The position numbers were made by a program, and so were the translations under genes. Of a stretch of DNA of 17,802 bases, positions 1-8,625 are shown in pieces. The notes under the pieces are model-generated. The model worked only from the letters and a program-made list of their open reading frames with translations. It was not told the origin of the DNA and searched no databases. How positions within the stretch are numbered: the stretch's first letter is position 1; each line of letters starts with the position of its first letter. Source of the DNA: Polyrhizophydium stewartii (Eukaryota > Chytridiomycota > Chytridiomycetes > Rhizophydiales); NCBI GenBank assembly GCA_027604665.1, contig JADGIZ010000256.1, positions 1 through 17,802 on the forward strand. Reading direction: 5' to 3'.

Positions 1-42
1 ATGCTGCCCGATGCCGACGCCCACCCCTCGCGCCGCCCGCAG

Positions 43-1580
43 GCAAGCAATACCCGTGCCCCTTCTGCGGCCTGCTCTTTGCCCGCCGCCACGACCTCTA
101 CCGCCACGCCCGCAGCATCCACTCGGCGTCGCGCCAGTTCCACTGCAGGGAGTGCTTCTCGGGCTTCGACAAGGAGGACCAGTTCCAGCGCCATCTCGTC
201 ATCACCCGCCATGACCCCGGCCCCATCACGGACGAGATCCGCGCCCGCTTTGAGATCGAGGCCCGCCGCATCGAGCTCATGAAGCGCCCCCGCTGGGCCG
301 ACGACGACGCCCTCCAGACCCTGCCGCCCCCTTGGTCCGCCGTCGCCCTCGGCGCAGGCACCCCGCCGCAAGCTGCGGCTGCCGCCCCCTCCGCCGCGCA
401 GCAGCAGCAGCGCACGCCGGGCTCGGTCCCGTCGCCCACATCGGCCGCCGGATCAGCGTCGATGTCCGTATCCGCACCCTTATCGGCGCCGATATCGGCG
501 GCCGATTCCGCCCCGACATCGGCCGCCAGCACCCCAAACTTGCCCCGTCGCACCCTGAGACCCGCAAGCGCCGCATCCATGCGCTCATCCACATCCTCGT
601 CGGGACTCGAGCATCTCGAGGCCGCCGCCGCCTCTGCCGCCGCCCTCGAAGTCAAGACGGAACAGCCGGCCGCCCAGACTCCGCCAGCGCCGAACGCACC
701 CGGCGGCTCGTCGCTCATGTCTCCCAAACCCCCCGTCGCGCTCAACTACTGGTCGATCCAGGTCTCCCCCGCAACGGACCCGGACACTGGTGCCATGACC
801 GTCGCCGTCGTCCTCCGCGGCCAGACACAGGCATCCCCGCGCGGGCCCTGGCGCTGGTTCGAGTCGGCCCCCATTGTCCGCCGCATCACGCCGCGCGCGC
901 TCGATACAAGCATCAAGCAGGTCGTGCATCTCGTCGACCGCTTTGACCGCATGCGCATGCTCGAGTCGCTCCCGCCCGGCCTCTGCGAGCTGTTCCACTC
1001 GGGCTTCCCGGACAACTGGCTCGAGATCCTCACCCAGCATTTCCTCCCGGGCCACCACCACCCCGCTGCCCAGACATCGGCCTCCTCGCTCACGACGTCG
1101 ACGTCTGTCGCCCCTGCGCCGCCATCATCGAACGCTCCGCCACAGCCGCAAACCGCAAGCTCTTTCGAGGCAGCAACCGAGTCGCACCACCACCAGCTCG
1201 CAACCAGGGACCAGCAGCCGCCCGCGAATGCGCTGTCGGCGCTTGCCTCGCTCGCCTCAATGGCCGCGCCGTACCGCCCCACGCACGCCCAGCACGCCAA
1301 GCGCTCCGCCGAGATTGCCTCGCTCGACGCATCTTCTTCTGCCGGTACGCCACCATCATCATCATCATCGTCATCTTCTTCTTCGCATGCAAACCTTGTC
1401 AACGGCGCCAGCGCCTCCGACACGCAGTCCCTGATGCACTACCACCACCCCGTGCTTGATAACAGGCAGGAAAAGATGAACGACCGCAGCCCCAAGCGCC
1501 CACGCCGTGCGTCTGTCTCGGAGCCGACTGTGCTGGTCCAAGTCGGCGTATCTAACCGAGGAGATTCTTTGGCCGAGTAG
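43..1580 (+). CDS. C2H2 zinc-finger / SANTA-domain nuclear protein (5' partial)
   Basis: The frame is open from the left window edge to TAG at 1578-1580. A CAG at 40-42 may be a splice acceptor, so this is probably the last exon. Two C2H2 fingers are visible: C-x2-C-x12-H-x4-H starting at the Cys codon at 57, and C-x2-C-x12-H-x5-H about 25 residues later. An Ala/Ser/Pro/Gln-rich linker follows. At 741-1043 is a region of about 100 residues with SANTA hallmarks: an initial Asn-Tyr-Trp, VVLRG, a Trp, SAPIVRRI, a hydrophobic strand, RMRMLES and finally F-x-SGFP-x-NW-x-EIL. The tail is His/Ser-rich, with a TCA-repeat serine run near 1350-1390 and a basic PKRPRR segment that could be a nuclear localisation signal. 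SANTA domains are known from KNL2/MIS18BP1, which help deposit centromeric histone CENP-A. No Myb/SANT domain is seen here. Zinc fingers are certain; SANTA is likely; a centromere role is inference. Confidence 0.8.
741..1043 (+). other. SANTA-like domain within the zinc-finger protein
   Basis: The segment begins at Leu-Asn-Tyr-Trp and ends at the GFPDNW-LEIL motif. Spacing of the Trp, the SAPIVRRI strand, the L-V-DRFDRMRMLES stretch and the terminal GFP-x-NW follows the SANTA family pattern as I know it. It was recognised by eye, without a profile search. Confidence 0.7.
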
Positions 1581-1729
1581 GATCAGCATCGTTTTGAAAA
1601 CGTCTGCGATCTCTCTCTTTTTCTTTACTCTGCTTTGGACTTATTTCCTTTTTCTTTACAACCTGTGACTTTCTCTCTCCTTTTTTTTGTTATTCTTTAT
1701 TAAATGTCGTTTGGAAGAGCACATATGAA
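1581..1729 (+). terminator. Pyrimidine-rich 3' region with ATTAAA
   Basis: The sequence after the stop codon changes sharply to a T/C-rich tract (about 1605-1700) unlike the GC-rich surroundings. ATTAAA lies at 1699-1704 and could be the polyadenylation signal of the zinc-finger/SANTA gene. No reading frame is supported here. Confidence 0.45.
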
Positions 1730-1900
1730 TTGATCTTGGTTGATGATCGCATCCATGCGCGCTTGTCGCCGCGCAAGATCCGCGCCAGCGCGGTCTCCCC
1801 TGGAGCAACTCTGTCTGATATGATGGCTGCCGTGGGCAAGCAGTTGGTTGAGCGTCTTGCTCAGCTATTGTTCTTCAAGCTTATCGGCATGCATGTCACG
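1730..1900 (+). pseudogene. Decayed fragment of a short-chain dehydrogenase/reductase
   Basis: Positions 1757-1893 align without gaps to 5414-5550 of the intact SDR downstream. Roughly three quarters of bases are identical by eye, and the reading frame is kept. The shared peptide includes LSPRKIR, VSPGAT and SDMMAA, which is the segment after the catalytic Tyr/Lys of SDRs. Nothing before it (Rossmann TGxxxGxG, NNAG, YxxxK) and little after it (C-terminal helix and strand) is present, and the frame ends at a TGA near 1943. This is a relic in the same orientation as the intact gene, probably left by a tandem duplication. Confidence 0.75.
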
Positions 1901-2059
1901 CCTCTTGCCACGTTTTTCCAAATCGACAGCCGCCAAATTTTTTGACTCGCAAGCCCTTTCCTCCGGATCTGCCCCATCAGACCGCACCAGCTCTCGCATC
2001 TGTGAGATTCGGCGCACCAGACCGGCAAGCATTTCGAGAGGATTGAAAGGCGGCGACCC
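1901..2059 (+). other. Upstream region of 7TM-A
   Basis: No TATA box or recognisable gene. The start codon at 2060 sits in a CCCATGG context. Homology with the SDR fades out around 1900. Confidence 0.3.
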
Positions 2060-2890
2060 ATGGACACGCGAGTCGTAGTTCTTATCGCCTTATCGGCCGT
2101 GAGCTGCCTCGGCGCGGCCCGTTTCCTCTACAGGTCAGGCAGCTTGCCCAACATGCTCTACGGCGTCTGCGTGCGCATCGCCTGCGCGCTCATCCCGCTC
2201 TACCTCGCACTCACCATCGCGGCCACAGTCATCGAAGAATACGACCTCGTCGCCGCACTCTCGCAGCTCGTCTCGGTCGCCCTCACCGGCACATTTTTCA
2301 TTGCAGAGCTCGAGATGCTGCACTTGCTGCTGCCAGAGTATGGCATCGCGTCAGCCACCATTGTCGTGCGTCTGCAAATCGCCTCGGCCGTCGTGGCCCT
2401 TCTTGTCACAATCCCCATTTTTGTCGTTGCTGCGAATCGCAAGCTGAACAAGCTCAAAATCGCCAGCGGGGCGATCGTTGCCTGGATGGCGATCGTCGCC
2501 ATCTACGACGTCGCCCAGCAGATCCTTATGCTGCATAACGTGCTCAGCAAGCTCAAGAACCCACCGGCCTGGTTCCGCCCGCGCTTCGTTGTCATGACCT
2601 CGGCATGCATCATATGCATCATCGCCGGCATTGCCATCGAAATGCTCCTCTCCAACATTCACATCATGTGGTCGTCCATCGCGTCAACAACTGTTTGCGG
2701 GTTCACATTGCTCAGCGCAGAGGCCATGTCGCTCCTGCGCGAGTTGATCAAGTCGCCGACAGTTGGTGTGCGGAAACCAAAGTCGGAGCAGCTTAGCAGC
2801 ATCTCAGAGTCGCAGCCGTCGGTCAAGACCTCAAAGGCCATGCATTCGATAACCTCAACGGCGCAAGATGAGAGGACGAGAGAAATATGA
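2060..2890 (+). CDS. Orphan seven-transmembrane protein A
   Basis: A single exon of 276 aa. Seven hydrophobic segments are visible at about residues 4-24, 36-58, 64-90, 101-125, 134-158, 175-197 and 202-226. The N-terminus is very short and the C-terminal tail of about 45 residues is hydrophilic and Ser/Lys-rich, which is receptor-like topology. Motifs shared with the next gene are AELEML, LLLPEYG, RLQIASA, QQILMLH, an NPPA-x-FR loop and SAEAM-x-LLRE. The start is chosen because TM1 follows directly. I do not recognise a named family: no DRY or NPxxY motif of class A receptors and no retinal-binding Lys context is evident. An integral membrane location is strongly supported; a receptor function is only inferred from topology. 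Confidence 0.8.
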   Translation: MDTRVVVLIALSAVSCLGAARFLYRSGSLPNMLYGVCVRIACALIPLYLALTIAATVIEEYDLVAALSQLVSVALTGTFFIAELEMLHLLLPEYGIASATIVVRLQIASAVVALLVTIPIFVVAANRKLNKLKIASGAIVAWMAIVAIYDVAQQILMLHNVLSKLKNPPAWFRPRFVVMTSACIICIIAGIAIEMLLSNIHIMWSSIASTTVCGFTLLSAEAMSLLRELIKSPTVGVRKPKSEQLSSISESQPSVKTSKAMHSITSTAQDERTREI

Positions 2891-3367
2891 TGCAGACCAC
2901 CCCACTCGCATGAATCGCTCGATTCTTGGAACAGCAGTAAATGTGCGCTTTGCATCGACTGTTGCCTTTGCAGACGTGCTGTCTCCGGTCGTGCGGATGC
3001 GCAGAGCGCGAGTGCCGCCATGCTGCACTGGTTTCTGGCTCTCGCCCAACCTGATGTGCTGCTCATCAATGTCATCGAGAGTGTCTGGCTGCTGCAGCAG
3101 CCTTGTCAGCAGCGGCACATGAGGCTCTCGCTGTTGCGGCAGTGCTTCTTGCCAAGGCTCTGATGGGCATTCCTGCATCAAAAATCGCCGGATCGCTTGG
3201 TTCGCAACCCTTTCCGCCAGTCTCAAAACCTGCCTTCGTCGCCGCCCGAGCCTGCAAGACTCTGTCCACTCGACCAACAAGCAGCCCAACAAACGCCGCC
3301 GCGCAAAGGCCATGGATCCGCCGCTCACCAGCCTGATCGCCTGTCTGGACGGCCTCGCATCGTGGCC
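2891..3367. other. Gap between the 7TM genes, no supported gene
   Basis: 477 bases between the two paralogues. Several open frames exist on both strands, but none has recognisable motifs. A minus-strand frame spanning about 2855-3200 has plausible composition yet no start context or homology I can name. An ATGGATCCG at about 3312 resembles the ATGGACACG start of 7TM-A but runs into a stop after 19 codons unless spliced. Confidence 0.35.
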
Positions 3368-4303
3368 ATGATGGCTACAGTTGGATTTATATTTGGGGTT
3401 TCCCCTGTCGATAAACACACGCTTCAGACGCGCACGTTTGCCGTCCCCAGAACCGCCCGTCACCCGTCGCCCCACGCACCCGTCACACCCCGTCGAGCTC
3501 CAGGAACCACCCGTGGCATCCGGAGTTCTTTTATCGCCTTCTCGATCGTGGTCGCCGCCGGCGCGATCTGCCTGCTCATCCAGATCAGGACTCTTCCACA
3601 CAAGCCGTACGACTCGTGTCTGCGCACCGTCTGCTGCATGATACCGCCAAGGCTCGCAATCAGCATCTCGCTGTGCCTTTCAAGCGACCGCCACATCCTG
3701 TACCCGCTCGCTCAGATGTCGTCTGCCATCCAAACACAAGTGTTCCTGCTTGCCGAGCTCGAGATGCTGCGGTTGCTTCTGCCCGAATACGGCGTCCTCT
3801 CGCCGACCATTGTCACGCGGCTGCAGATCGCGTCGGCAGCCGTCGCATCAATCATCTTGCTGCTCCTGTGCGCCAGTGCCGCGCAGCTCGCGCCTGAGCG
3901 CACAGTCGAGACGATCCTCGTCGGATGGATGTCCGTCGTGGGCCTGTATGACACGATGCAGCAGATCTTGATGCTGCACTTTGTGCTCAGCCGGCTGCGC
4001 AACCCGCCGGCTCTGTTCCGCACAAAGTTTGCAGCCATGACGGCAGCGTGCGTCGCACTGATGACCGCCGGCGTCGTGCTCGACTTGGCCATGACCGACG
4101 TGGACATGGTGTGGACGGGCTTCGCGATTGCTGTTGCGTCGGCGTTCCTGCTCGTCAGCGCCGAGGCAATGTGCCTGCTGCGCGAGACGGCGTGCTCGCG
4201 TCCGTTGGTGGTGGGGATGCAAGGCGGCAAGCCGTCCAAGACTGTCGAGAGCGCCGGGTCGACTCGCGGCGTCGCTCAGTCGATTGAGATGAGCGAGGCG
4301 TAG
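3368..4303 (+). CDS. Orphan seven-transmembrane protein B (paralogue of A)
   Basis: Collinear paralogue of the preceding gene. From about 3523 the two proteins align almost without gaps through seven hydrophobic segments, sharing AELEML, LLLPEYG, RLQIASA, YD-x2-QQILMLH, a LRNPPA loop and SAEAM-x-LLRE. The tail after TM7 is again Ser/Gly/Lys-rich and ends at TAG 4301-4303. The start is uncertain. Tandem ATGs at 3368 and 3371 open the frame but add about 50 poorly conserved residues before TM1, whereas the position equivalent to the Met of 7TM-A is not ATG. A short 5' intron is possible, since an ATG near 3312 matches the start of 7TM-A. Function unknown; membrane location clear. Confidence 0.72.
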   Translation: MMATVGFIFGVSPVDKHTLQTRTFAVPRTARHPSPHAPVTPRRAPGTTRGIRSSFIAFSIVVAAGAICLLIQIRTLPHKPYDSCLRTVCCMIPPRLAISISLCLSSDRHILYPLAQMSSAIQTQVFLLAELEMLRLLLPEYGVLSPTIVTRLQIASAAVASIILLLLCASAAQLAPERTVETILVGWMSVVGLYDTMQQILMLHFVLSRLRNPPALFRTKFAAMTAACVALMTAGVVLDLAMTDVDMVWTGFAIAVASAFLLVSAEAMCLLRETACSRPLVVGMQGGKPSKTVESAGSTRGVAQSIEMSEA

Positions 4304-4635
4304 CATCACGGCGACGAGCAAGGCTCGTGGGGTCGTCGTGCCGCGCTGCATCCAGTTGGCTGCTGTTGTGGTGAGCTCGCACGAAGACGCACTGTCGATC
4401 GAGAGGGACGGCCACCGCGGCTTTCGTCGTCGCCAAGCCGGATATCCAACCAGCGAACGAGCAGCGCGGAGCCGGACGTGTTGAGTGCGGCCGCATGCCG
4501 GACTTGATTGTGTGCGGCCTCGATCTGCCTCGTGTGGGCAAGCGATGCCACGCCGCTTGCCATCGTCGCTGTCGCCCGACTCGCGTTGGTGGTGCATGCC
4601 GGCACAGCGAAGCTGGCACCCACACGCTTTCCACG

Positions 4636-4784
4636 AGTTTCCCGCTCTCGGCCGAGGCCCCGCAGCGGTGCCGTGGTGCCGCGGTGGTCACGAATCAAAT
4701 TTGATTTTGCTCTCGGCCGACCGGGAAAGCTCAGGCGAGCAGATCTGGCGAGTGGTATTTTGGGTTTCCCCGCTCTCGGCCGAG
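4636..4784. repeat. Three copies of GCTCTCGGCCGA with palindromic core
   Basis: The 12-mer GCTCTCGGCCGA begins at 4644, 4709 and 4772, at nearly even spacing (65 and 63 bp). The first and third copies contain the perfect palindrome CTCGGCCGAG and are preceded by GTTTCCC(C). The middle copy ends CGAC and is followed by GGGAAAGC, roughly the reverse complement of the GTTTCCC flank. All lie within 225 bp of the SDR start codon. The abutting CGG/CCG inverted triplets resemble targets of fungal Zn2Cys6 factors, but the identity of a binding protein is a guess. Confidence 0.6.
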
Positions 4785-4792
4785 CAGCGCTG

Positions 4793-4800
4793 TATAAAAG
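4793..4800 (+). promoter_or_regulatory. TATA box of the SDR gene
   Basis: TATAAAAG, followed by GC-rich sequence, 72 bases before the ATG at 4865. This is the clearest core promoter in the window and suggests a regulated or strongly expressed gene. Confidence 0.7.
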
Positions 4801-4864
4801 GCGCCGTCGCCAGCCCAGCAAGCAGCAGCAGCAAGCAACACCAGCAAGCAGCACTCGCCCACAA

Positions 4865-5653
4865 ATGACCGCCTTCGACATCAAGACGCTCCCCAACAAC
4901 CTCAACGGCCAGGTCGCCCTGGTCACCGGCGCTTCGCGTGGCATCGGCCGCGCTATCGCCATTAAGCTCGCAGAGCTCGGCGCCAACGTCGTCGTCAACT
5001 ACAACGGCAGCGCCGCCGCGGCCGCCGAGGTCGTCGCCGCCATCAAGGCGCTCGGCAACGGCGCGCAGGCGGTCGCCATCCAGGCGGATGTCTCGTCGGT
5101 CGCCGACGCCGACCGCCTTGTGGCCGAGACCGTCAAGGCGTTTGGCCGCCTCGACGTGCTCGTCAACAACGCCGGCGTGTTCCGCGGCGGCCTGACCGAT
5201 CAGCTGCCACTCGATGACTACCACAAGCTGGTCGGCGCCAACATCCACGGCGTGTACTACACCACTCGCGCGGCGATTCCTGCCATCGCCGACGGCGGCG
5301 CCATCATCAACATCAGCTCAGGCGCATCCAAGATAGCCATTCCTGGGTTCCCAAACGCCGCGTACATGGCGACCAAGGGCTTTGTGGATTCGTTCACGCG
5401 TGGTGTCGCTGCCGAGCTGTCGCCGCGCAAGATCCGTGTCAACACCGTCTCGCCTGGCGCGACTATGTCTGATATGATGGCGGCCACGAGCGAGCAGGTC
5501 ATGGAGCAGATTGTTCAGATGTCGTTCTTCAAGCGTCTTGGCACGCCCGAGGACATTGCCGAAGCCGTTGCGTTCCTTGCCGTGCCGCGCTCTGGTGCTT
5601 GGTTCACTGGCCAGAACCTGCACTCCTCTGGGGGTGTCACCTTCGCGCTCTGA
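4865..5653 (+). CDS. Short-chain dehydrogenase/reductase (classical SDR)
   Basis: A single exon of 262 aa, the usual size for a classical SDR acting as an NAD(P)-dependent oxidoreductase. Visible motifs are the Rossmann TGASRGIG (residues 21-28), NNAG (101-104), the structural Asn of GANIHG (126), the Ser-Ser strand end (151-152), the catalytic pair Y167-x3-K171 in YMATK, and the SPGAT cofactor-loop motif (196-200). The Arg in TGASRG and the NYNGS after beta-2 fit NADP(H) preference. The closest general group is the FabG / 3-oxoacyl-reductase-like or glucose-dehydrogenase-like SDRs; the substrate cannot be told. The start is fixed by the TATA box 72 bases upstream. A decayed copy lies upstream of 7TM-A. 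No targeting signal is seen, so it is probably cytosolic. Confidence 0.92.
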   Translation: MTAFDIKTLPNNLNGQVALVTGASRGIGRAIAIKLAELGANVVVNYNGSAAAAAEVVAAIKALGNGAQAVAIQADVSSVADADRLVAETVKAFGRLDVLVNNAGVFRGGLTDQLPLDDYHKLVGANIHGVYYTTRAAIPAIADGGAIINISSGASKIAIPGFPNAAYMATKGFVDSFTRGVAAELSPRKIRVNTVSPGATMSDMMAATSEQVMEQIVQMSFFKRLGTPEDIAEAVAFLAVPRSGAWFTGQNLHSSGGVTFAL

Positions 5654-5945
5654 TGTTGCACTCTTGATTTTTACCCCGTGACGGAATGAATGGCACCGTG
5701 TGTTGCTGGAATGCTGCATGTGCTGTTTACTTCGCGCAGTTGTGATCAGTCTCGTAGGTGCAAAGCCATATAGCTTGCCCAGGCTGCTCGTGATGCGCCG
5801 CCACAGCGAGCAAAATACGCCGCTGAGTGTATCCATGACGAAGCGTTGTCGATATCGTGATCCTCCACAACCCATTGTCCGATTGTTCCTGCTGCATTTG
5901 GCACGCTCGCCGACTCCACCGAGCTGTTGTCCGCTCTGCTCAGGG
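5654..5945 (+). other. Intergenic region between the SDR and the six-exon gene
   Basis: 292 bases holding the 3' end of the SDR transcript and the upstream region of the next gene. No TATA box, RNA gene or repeat is seen. Confidence 0.4.
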
Positions 5946-8512
5946 ATGCCGGTCGAGATTGCCCCGACGGTTGTCGAGGTGGTTGAGCCATTCGACCCAA
6001 CGTCGTTCACGGCCGCCGAGGTCGAGCGGTTCCGCAAGCAGCGATGGTTCGATCTCCACCGAGCACGACGCGCATCGCGTTCGCTGACGCTCGTCGACTT
6101 CGCCGTGCAGGCTGCCGCCTCTGGCCGACAGCGCGCGGATGGCGCGACTGCGGCGGTCAAGGCCCAGCCAGATTTCGTTCCGGCGGGAGACCAAGCCGGC
6201 CGACACCGCCAAGCCCGGCGCGGAGCCGCTCAACGTGTTCAAACCCAAAGGCGCGCTGCGTTGCTCGGGTGGCGAGTGTGATGCCATCGCGGCTGATGCA
6301 CGCGGTGTTGGGCGGTCATGACTGCCAGGCGGCGACAGATTCCCGCTCGCCGAGGTCATCGAGACCGAAAAGACCAAGAAGGTGCTCATGGTCAACCCGC
6401 GGTCTCGCTTTGTGCTGCAGCTCCGCGAGGTTGCGCGCGAGCGGCGGCGCAAGGAGGAGCTGATCCGGCAGAGCGGGCTCACCTCGTCATCGTACGACTG
6501 GGCACTGGTCAAGTCGCTGAGCAAGGAGACCAAGTTTAGTCGCTATATCGCGCAGCTCGAGCGCCGTAGCGGGTAATATCATGCGAAACACTTGGCTGCG
6601 TTGCTCAGCGTCTGACGGCTGTCATTCGGACTTTACAGCAAGGCGATCGAGGACAGTCTGACGCTCGATTCGTGCGGCAAGGACGAGCGTGCCGACGAGC
6701 CCGGACTGGGAAAGGGCGATGAAGATACCGACGAGCGGGAAGCGCTTGGCCATGCTCACGAGTCGCATAAGAGCGGGCGCCTCTCGGTCGTCGGAGGACC
6801 GGGTACAGCGAGTACTAATGGCGCAGACGATCTGGAAGGCGGGCTCGACGGCGGAGGCGACGGCAGCGACGCCGCAGGCATGGCGGCGAGCCACAACGCA
6901 GGCCTCGCACGCAGCAGCCGCCATCCAAAGTCGGAGACGCCGATCAACCACGCGGATGGAACTGGCCATCTCTCGGTCGGCCTTGGATCCGAGACCAACA
7001 CGCCCGATGCGTTTGGGCGGCCACGTATGCGTAGCATCGCCACCCACTCACGCCGCGCGAGCACGATGCCCGGTGCTGGTGTCACAGGTTCTCGACGCAC
7101 CAAGGCAACGCCGACAAAACTCAATTCCAGGGGTGCCGGCAATGGCCACTCGCTCAGACGGTCGGACTCGCTGGTGCAGATGCGCGAGTACATTGATGCG
7201 AGCCACTTCCGCCCCAAGCGCAAGGGCGAGCTGGCCATCAAGCGCTACAAGGAAGAGGTGCCCGTGGACCACTACTACGGCCGCCCAAAGGAGCTCAAGG
7301 AAAACGAAGGCGACGAGTTCAACCGCACATTTGGCGAGATTCATCAGCTCGGCGAGACGGTCAAGGACAAAGTGATCCTGATGAACTCGGACAAGGAGAA
7401 CTTTAACATCCCGCGCACGATCGTGAGCTCGTCTGGCAGTGGAAGTGCTGGCTTTTGATGCGCATGAGGGCTGACGATTCTTGGCAGGCGGCCGCGATCG
7501 AGGCCGCACAGAACGAAGCATTCCAGCGTCGCATCAGCCGGCGCACCAACTCAAAGTCCGGATCGATTGCGCAAGATCTCGATGCACGTGGCGTGAGCAA
7601 CACAAGCTCGTCCGCCTTGCTGCTGCGTTGGAGTTGCTGACACCGATGAAGGACCCGATGGCCAAGCGCGAGGAGGAGTTCATGGCCACACGCAAGATGC
7701 TGCACAAGGCGCTGCTGAGCACACTGCACGAAAGAAAGCAGGACCGCCTGCGCGTGTCCGAGGCCACTGACAAGATCATCCCACTGATCGAGCTCGTCGA
7801 GGCAGACATGCGCAAGCACGCGCGCAAGTCCAAGACACCGCCTGCCTGGGACATGGTCTCTCCGTACCTGTGGTTCAAGGACACGCCCGAGCTGGTCAAA
7901 TCTGGCCGCATGATTCCCGAGCCGCGGTTCGCGATCCCACAGATCGGCATCTCGCCCATGCTCGGCCTGGCCATGGCGCCTGCGTCGCCGCTCTATCCGC
8001 TCCGCAGACAGTCCACACAGCCTCGATCCTCGATGTTCACGGGCGATGGCGGCAGCGGCGCAGGTGGGGGCGGAACAAGCGGTGGAGGTGTGAATGGCGC
8101 ATCGGGCACCGCCGCGACCAATGGAGCCCCTGGCGGCGGCTTTGCGCTGGGCGCTGGCATGGGCGGCGGCAGGCGCGCAACCGACGCGGGGAAGCATGGC
8201 GTCGACAAGCAGGCGGACAAGCAGGGCGATCGGCCAGAGGAAAGCGTCGATGTCAAGACCATGTTCGAGGCCGTGTGGAAGGAGCGCAAGTCCGTCATTG
8301 ACGTGCCCGAGATCTCGTCTCTCGGCTTTTCGTCCATGAACCCGATGCAGGGACACACAACGGTGCCGGCGCTGCCTGCCGTGGGCATGGGCATGAGCAT
8401 GGGCGGGGGCACGCATGTCTCTGCACTGGCTTTCCCCCCTCTCGGTTCTCTCGCAAGCCGCCGCGGCACCATGATGCCGCGCAAGCAGTCGGTGCGCTTC
8501 TATGGACACTGA
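5946..8512 (+). CDS. Uncharacterised six-exon protein, about 743 aa
   Basis: I do not recognise this protein. Proposed exons are 5946-6104, 6190-6268, 6329-6572, 6639-7422, 7488-7592 and 7652-8512, which together keep one frame (744 codons with stop). The last three introns are well supported: GTAATA...CAG, GTGAGC...CAG and GTGAGC...AAG, each with CTGAC near the acceptor. The first two introns are less certain. The N-terminus is acidic with a basic helix ([13 protein letters not shown]). Exon 3 has an Arg/Lys/Glu-rich helix likely to form a coiled coil ([18 protein letters not shown]) and the motif [13 protein letters not shown]. Exon 4 has a Gly/Asp-rich linker, then a basic region with [16 protein letters not shown]. 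The last exon begins with a charged helix and ends in Gly-rich low complexity and [11 protein letters not shown]. No signal peptide or membrane segment. A cytoskeletal or scaffold role is possible but unsupported. Confidence 0.68.
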
Positions 8513-8524
8513 GGCGGACGAGGG

Positions 8525-8538
8525 CTTTTTCCAAAAAG
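8525..8538. terminator. CTTTTTCCAAAAAG inverted repeat between convergent genes
   Basis: A perfect 6-bp inverted repeat with a 2-base centre lies in the 77-bp gap between the converging stop codons at 8512 and 8590. It gives a T-run on both strands and may contribute to 3' end formation in either direction. Confidence 0.3.
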
Positions 8539-8589
8539 AATGCATTTGAGCCATAGTCATCGAGTGAGATGCAGCGCATACCGCTGAAC

Positions 8590-8625
8590 TCAGAGTTTGG
8601 CCAGGGCAGCTGCGACCTTTGTGCG
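8590..8625 (-). other. 36-nt terminal exon encoding the PTS1 signal AKL
   Basis: After donor GTGAGC at 8719 and a CTGAC branch-like motif, acceptor AAG at 8628-8626 joins in phase to 12 codons ending Ala-Leu-Ala-Lys-Leu-stop. Plant glyoxysomal citrate synthases have a comparable short tail after the SDSDK segment. A later CAG acceptor would give a frame without AKL. Confidence 0.65.

Larger units (their letters stand above)
4304..4864 (+). promoter_or_regulatory. Upstream region of the SDR gene
   Basis: 561 bases without a supported gene. The distal part (4304-4630) shows nothing recognisable. The proximal part holds three copies of a 12-bp motif and a TATA box, listed separately. The short leader after the TATA box is rich in AGC repeats. 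Confidence 0.55.

Noticed and set aside
2855..3201. Minus-strand protein overlapping the end of 7TM-A
   Set aside because: The frame is open and not low-complexity, but there is no supported start, motif or splice signal, and it overlaps the 7TM-A tail.
7403..8589. Open frame continuing on the minus strand beyond the citrate synthase into the six-exon gene
   Set aside because: It is antisense to a well-supported exon, composition becomes Arg/Ala/His-rich without motifs, and splicing to a PTS1 exon gives a natural end at 8590.
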